From contig OY730175.1 in assembly GCA_963422465.1 (NCBI GenBank), positions 1,860,001 to 1,924,000 of the forward strand: 64,000 nt of DNA, in the 5' to 3' direction. The stretch's first letter is position 1. Every line of letters begins with the position of its first letter. The position numbers and the translations under genes are program-made. Under the pieces are notes generated by a model that saw only the letters and a list, made by a program, of their open reading frames with translations, had not been told where the DNA came from and did no database searches. Source of the DNA: Lichina pygmaea (lineage: Eukaryota > Ascomycota > Lichinomycetes > Lichinales > Lichinaceae). This document shows positions 59,155-64,000 of the stretch, one piece after another.

Positions 59155-62100
59155 CTTTGAAGACCCTCAAGGATGAGTACCTCAGGAGCAACCAACCCCA
59201 ACTTCCCAGATGGAAAGATTAGCGTCGCCAAGCCAGACCTGTTCTACAGTGAAAGAAACAAGGTCAACGACTGGCTCATGCAACTCCAAGTCTACTTTCA
59301 ATTCCAACCAGAGACAAAGCTGCCTAAGGACAAGTGACCCCTCTTCGCAACCACTTACATGAGAGGTAATGCTTATTGATGGATCAAGCCCTACGTCAAC
59401 AAACATCTCTCAGGAAACAGAGACCACGACAGCACAACAGAATGGATGACAAAATAGACATGATTCAAGGACAAGATCAAAAAAATCCTCAGACTATCTA
59501 ACAAAGACAAAGTGGCTATACGAATGATCCAGCACATCAAGCAACAACACTCAGCTGCAGAGTACACCACGCAGTTCAAACAATACTCAGTACTGACTGA
59601 CTGGGACAACAACACCCTGATGGTCATGTACTGACGTGGACTCAAGGAAAATGTGAAGGATGAAATCACCTTCGACAGACAAGCGGTCGACACACTGGAT
59701 GAACTCATCACACAAGCAATCAATATTGATAACAAACTATTCAAGCGAGCGATGGAGAAACACCATGACAGAGGATACAGCCACCCTGCATGGTATGTGA
59801 GCAACCACTACAAGCTGCCTAACAAGGCACCACCACATGACCTATATGGCTATACACCCATGGAACTGGATGCAGTCCACCACAAGGGAAGGTTCACGAA
59901 GGGAAGGAACAACAAAAAGGGGAAAGCACTGAAGTGCTATGCCTGTGGCAAGCTAGGCCACATGGTGAAAGACTGTTGTTCAAAGAACAAGGTGCACCAA
60001 CAGCAACTTAATACACTTGACAGAGACTGGAATGTCATCAAGCCAGAGGACCCACCAGGAGAGGCTTAGCTATCCCTCAAACAATAGGACAACTACAATC
60101 AGACATTGGAAGCAGCCCACCAACTGGCAACATCAGGAGGTAAGGATCTACCAGAACAGACAGGTCAGGACAAGGGACAGGAGCTCTTAACCACCTCTGA
60201 TGGGGACCAAGACAAACCCACGTCTATCAAAGAAGAAATACCACAAGGAAGCTATGCTTACAGCATGGACCCACGAAATCTACAGCACAGCGAACTACAG
60301 TGGAGGTTTTGCACAAAGCACTACTACACCTACCACGAACAGCTACAAAGGTACGGAGGACATTCACCCTACCACGCCACCTGCCACAAGCATTGGGTCA
60401 ATTGCGAGAAGGATGCGTGTGAGATCCACCTTTGGGATAAACACCAACACACCACATTCCCTGGGCACACACATGACTGGCACAAACACCTCATGTTCCT
60501 ACAGCAAGGCAACAACCACAACTGCTACGTCAACAATTGGCAGTACTGCCTCAAGCCTGGATGTGACAAGCATCAGCAAGACAAATTCATGAACAGATTC
60601 CTCAGGACTGATGGGAATAGCTGGACCTATTGCCCAGTCAGTGGAAAGACACTTCAATCAGGAAAAGACTGAACTCCCTTGTCAAGAGGCAACATCAGGA
60701 GCTCAACAACATGACCCCTAGCAACGCAAAGCACCTGTGATTGCCTGTGTCACTACACGCCAACACGCCAGTACAGACATACGCACTTGTTGACTCTGGA
60801 GCCAGCGGAAACTACATCTCAAGGCAACTTTACAACACTCTCAGCACTGGAAGGAGACGCAAGCAGCAGCCCTATCAGCTTGCGATGGCAAATGGACAGA
60901 CAGAGCTAGTCTGCCATAAGACGCAGCCAATGGAAATAGTTACTGGACACTATGCTGAAAGGATCCACCTTGATATTGTCAAGTTGGCCACTCAGGATAT
61001 CTATTTGGGGATGCCTTGGCTATAGAAGCACAACCCAGTTATTAACTGGAGGACAGGAGTACTCATGTTTAGGAACTGCACTAACAACACAGCTCGGACC
61101 TGTTACCAGCCGCAGAAGGTGTGGACAGATAAGGGAAGGAGTCCTCAGTGGAACCTCACTGACAGAAAGGACAACTCTCAAAAGAAGAGGTCTGCCTCAA
61201 CAGGCACACCCTGGAACCAGGTGGCCAAACAGTCAGAGATGAAGAGAGAGAAAGTTGTTAACCCTCTGGAGATCCCTGAAGAGTACCGACCTGGGTATGA
61301 TAACCTCTTTCAGGAAGAGACAACAACAGCAGTGTTGCCTAAGCACCAACCTTGGGATCATGAGATCAAGTTGCAACCAGGGACAGAGCCAGGATTTGGA
61401 CCAATTTACCAGTTATCAGAGAAAGAGCTCCAAGTACTTCACGAGTACCTGGAGGAAAACCTGAAAAAAGGTTTCATTCAAGAATCTCAATTGCCAGCAG
61501 GATACCTGATACTATTTGCACCAAAGAAAGATGGAAGTCTTCGACTTTGTGTGGATTACAGGAAACTCAACAACATTACCATCAAGAACTGATATCTGTT
61601 GCCAAATGCGAACAAATTGCAAGACAGGATCAGCCAAGCTACAATCTTTACCAAGCTGGACTTGAAAGGAGCATACAACCTGATACGTATGAAAGAAGGA
61701 GAAGAATGGAAGACAGCCTTCAGAACCTGATACAGACACTACGAGTATCTGGTTATGCTATTCGGACTCACGAATGCACCAGCAACATGTCAAGCATTGA
61801 TCAACAACATCATCAGAGCACACCTGGACCAAACAGCTATCGCCTACCTGGATGACATTCTTGTCTACTCGAACACACAACAGGAACATACCAAACATGT
61901 GAAGGATGTTCTACGATGTCTACAAGAGGTAGGGCTCAAGCTCAACCTGAAGAAATGCAAGTTCAACAAACTGGAAGTTGAATTCCTTGGATACATCATA
62001 GGGATCAAAGGGATCAAGATTAACTCTGAGAAAATCAAAGTGATTCAGCAATGGCCAACACTGACATCAGTTAAGGAAGTACAAGCTTTCCTAGAATTTG

Positions 62101-64000
62101 CCAACTTCAACTGATAGTTTATTAAGAACTACTCACAGATAGCAACACCACTAACAGAACTCACAAAGAAGGACGTGGAGTACCAGTGGACAGAGAGACA
62201 ACAAAAAGTATTCTAACAGCTCAAGGACACTTGCGCCAAGGAACCAGTTCTCCTCAACTTCAAGACAGGCCAACTGACACAAATCAAGACGGACACTTCA
62301 GATCAGGCAGTGGGAGCATGTCTATGCCAACAGGTAGACAGCAAGTGGCACCCAGTTGCCTACTACTCACGAAAAATGACACAAGCAGAACAAAACTATG
62401 ATATCCACGATAAAAAACTACTGGCAGTCGTCAACACACTCGAACACTGGAGAGTGTACGTGGAAAGCAGTTCTGAACTCACTGTTCTCACAGACCACAA
62501 GAATCTGACAACATTCACAACAACCAAGAAGCTGAACAGACAGCAAGTCAGATGGGCTGAACTCCTAGGGTAACACAAGTTCAAGATCTTGTACACCCCT
62601 GGACAAGACAATAGGAGAGCAGACACACTAAGCTGACAAAAAGACCACATGGAAGATGATGAACACCAAGGAATGATCTTACAGCAGGACCAGCAAGGAA
62701 ACCTGGTGCCTCAACCACAGATCAACAAGCTCACAGCAGAAGACACTGAAGAACTAATAAGGAACTACCACGATAATCTAGCACATGGTCACCCAGGAAT
62801 CTCCAAGACTACAGACCTTATCCAATGGGCAGGGAACAATGTCATTAACCTCTGACAACATGTCATAAACTACATCAGCAAGTGTCTACTATGCCAAAAA
62901 AACAAACATGGAAGACATAAGCCATACAGAGAAGGACACCCGAACATGATACCAAGAGGCCTGTGGGAAGGCGTGTCAATGGACTTCATCACAAAGCTAC
63001 CCAAGTCCAAAGACCCAGTCACAGGAATCACCTACGACTTGATCATGGTGATAGTGGACAGATTCACAAAATATCTAATAGCGGTACCATTCAAGAAGAC
63101 CCACACAGCAGAACAGTTGGGACACCTCTTACTGGACAGATTGGTCAGAGACCACAGAGTTCTGATCATGATCATTACAGACAGAGACAAACTCTTCACA
63201 TCCAACTACTGGAAGACAATCAGTGCAGCCATGGGAACAAAACCCAAAATGTCTACAGCCTATCACCCACGAACTGATGGCCAGACAGAGCAAGCAAACC
63301 AAGTCCTGGAGACTTACTTACGGCATTACATCAACCAGACCCACAGCAATTGGGTACAGTTATTACCGGTGGCACAGCTGGCAATCAACCAGCACAGATC
63401 AGACTCAACAAAGGAATCGCCATTTTTGCCAATTTTGGACAACATGCGAACATCGGGATGCCAAGCAGAGCTTCACCAAACACGGAGAAAGCACTCCAAC
63501 ATGACAAGCTCCTACGACAAACGCACACGATGATGAGGCACTACCTTCAAGAGACCTCAGAAAGAATGCAATGTCAAATGGACAAGAAATCAAAAATAGC
63601 ACCTCAGCTAAAGAAGGGGGATAAAGTCTACCCCCTCACAAGAAATTGGAAAACAAAGAAACTAAAGACAAAGAAACTTGACAACATCAAGGTCAGACTA
63701 TTTTCAGTCAAAGAAAAAACAGGACCAGTCAACATCAAGATACAACTACCAAGGGATGCCAGAGTCCATCCAAACTTTCATATATCAATGATTGAACCAG
63801 CCGACCAGAGCACACCCTTGCAGGAAACATTCTATTATCAACCCGAAGAAGAACAAGAGTTTGAAGTTGAACAGATCCTGGCTAGAAAAGGTCAGCAATA
63901 CCTCGTCAAGTGGAAAGGATACCCAGACTCGGAAAATACCTGGGAACCACTCAAGAACCTCGTGAACTGCCAGCTTCTTCTGCGACAGTTTCGGCAGGAG
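58563..64000 (+). mobile_element. Ty3/gypsy chromovirus family A, copy A3 (runs out of the window)
   Basis: Fossil with its 5' LTR at 58563-59154; the 3' end lies outside. Parts: gag from 59173 with a CCHC knuckle (CYACGKLGHMVKDCC, about 59936); protease (ALVDSGASGNYIS) about 60786; reverse transcriptase about 61260-62110 with YLDDILVYSNT near 61846; RNase H about 62230-62640; integrase about 62750-63600; chromodomain about 63860-63975 ([18 protein letters not shown]). Internal sequence is close to A2, and it is broken in several places. Flank before the LTR is AACAG (58558-58562); its partner cannot be seen. Confidence 0.9.

Overview
The window looks like nuclear DNA of a filamentous ascomycete (Pezizomycotina, probably Sordariomycetes). 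The evidence is short GT-AG introns (about 46-150 bp, one of 242 bp) with CTAAC/CTGAC-type branch sites, a fungal rhodopsin-domain membrane protein, a Pho85-type cyclin, and MIC19, NAA50 and RRP43 homologues of the mould type. The taxon below that level is not resolved.

Layout. 1-3772 is a transposon graveyard: part of a Ty3/gypsy chromovirus (family A, copy A1) lies inside a LINE, followed by a dispersed repeat and a 373-bp mariner-type miniature element. 3943-36654 is a gene-bearing block. It holds a roadblock/LC7 dynein light chain (+), a rhodopsin-domain protein (+), an unknown membrane protein (-), an unrecognised broken gene (-), an unknown 901-aa protein (-), an amino acid permease with ten exons (+), a Pho85-type cyclin (-), MICOS subunit MIC19 (-), an NAA50-like acetyltransferase (-), a ferric reductase (-) and exosome subunit RRP43 (+). 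These are unrelated housekeeping and transport genes with no sign of a shared pathway. Spacers carry simple repeats, GTAC/TACG-rich palindromes and long G or C runs. About 37861-64000 is a nested transposon stack.

The stack reads as a time series. A pogo-type DNA transposon (minus strand) was entered by a 5'-truncated LINE (39600-40156, 14-bp target duplication) and by chromovirus A2 (40456-58474, duplication CTGGG). A2 was then entered by chromovirus B (42287-47666, minus strand, duplication AACAA), and its 3' LTR by chromovirus C (51981-58200, duplication ACAAT). A third family-A copy, A3 (58563 onward), begins next to A2 and runs out of the window. LTR pair divergence agrees with this order: about 8% for A2 (by hand, outside its repeat block), 12/302 for B and 9/344 for C. 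All retroelements here are fossils.

Points worth most attention: an antisense Cys-rich, coiled-coil reading frame between the integrase and the 3' LTR of chromovirus C, with a decayed counterpart in family A; short complementarity between the start of the internal region and a motif inside the LTR in all three families, as expected for Tf1/sushi-type self-priming; LTR divergence made only of transitions, all nine at CpG in element C; and replacement of the U3 repeat block between family-A copies. Coordinates of spliced genes were worked out by hand from splice signals, frame and family resemblance.
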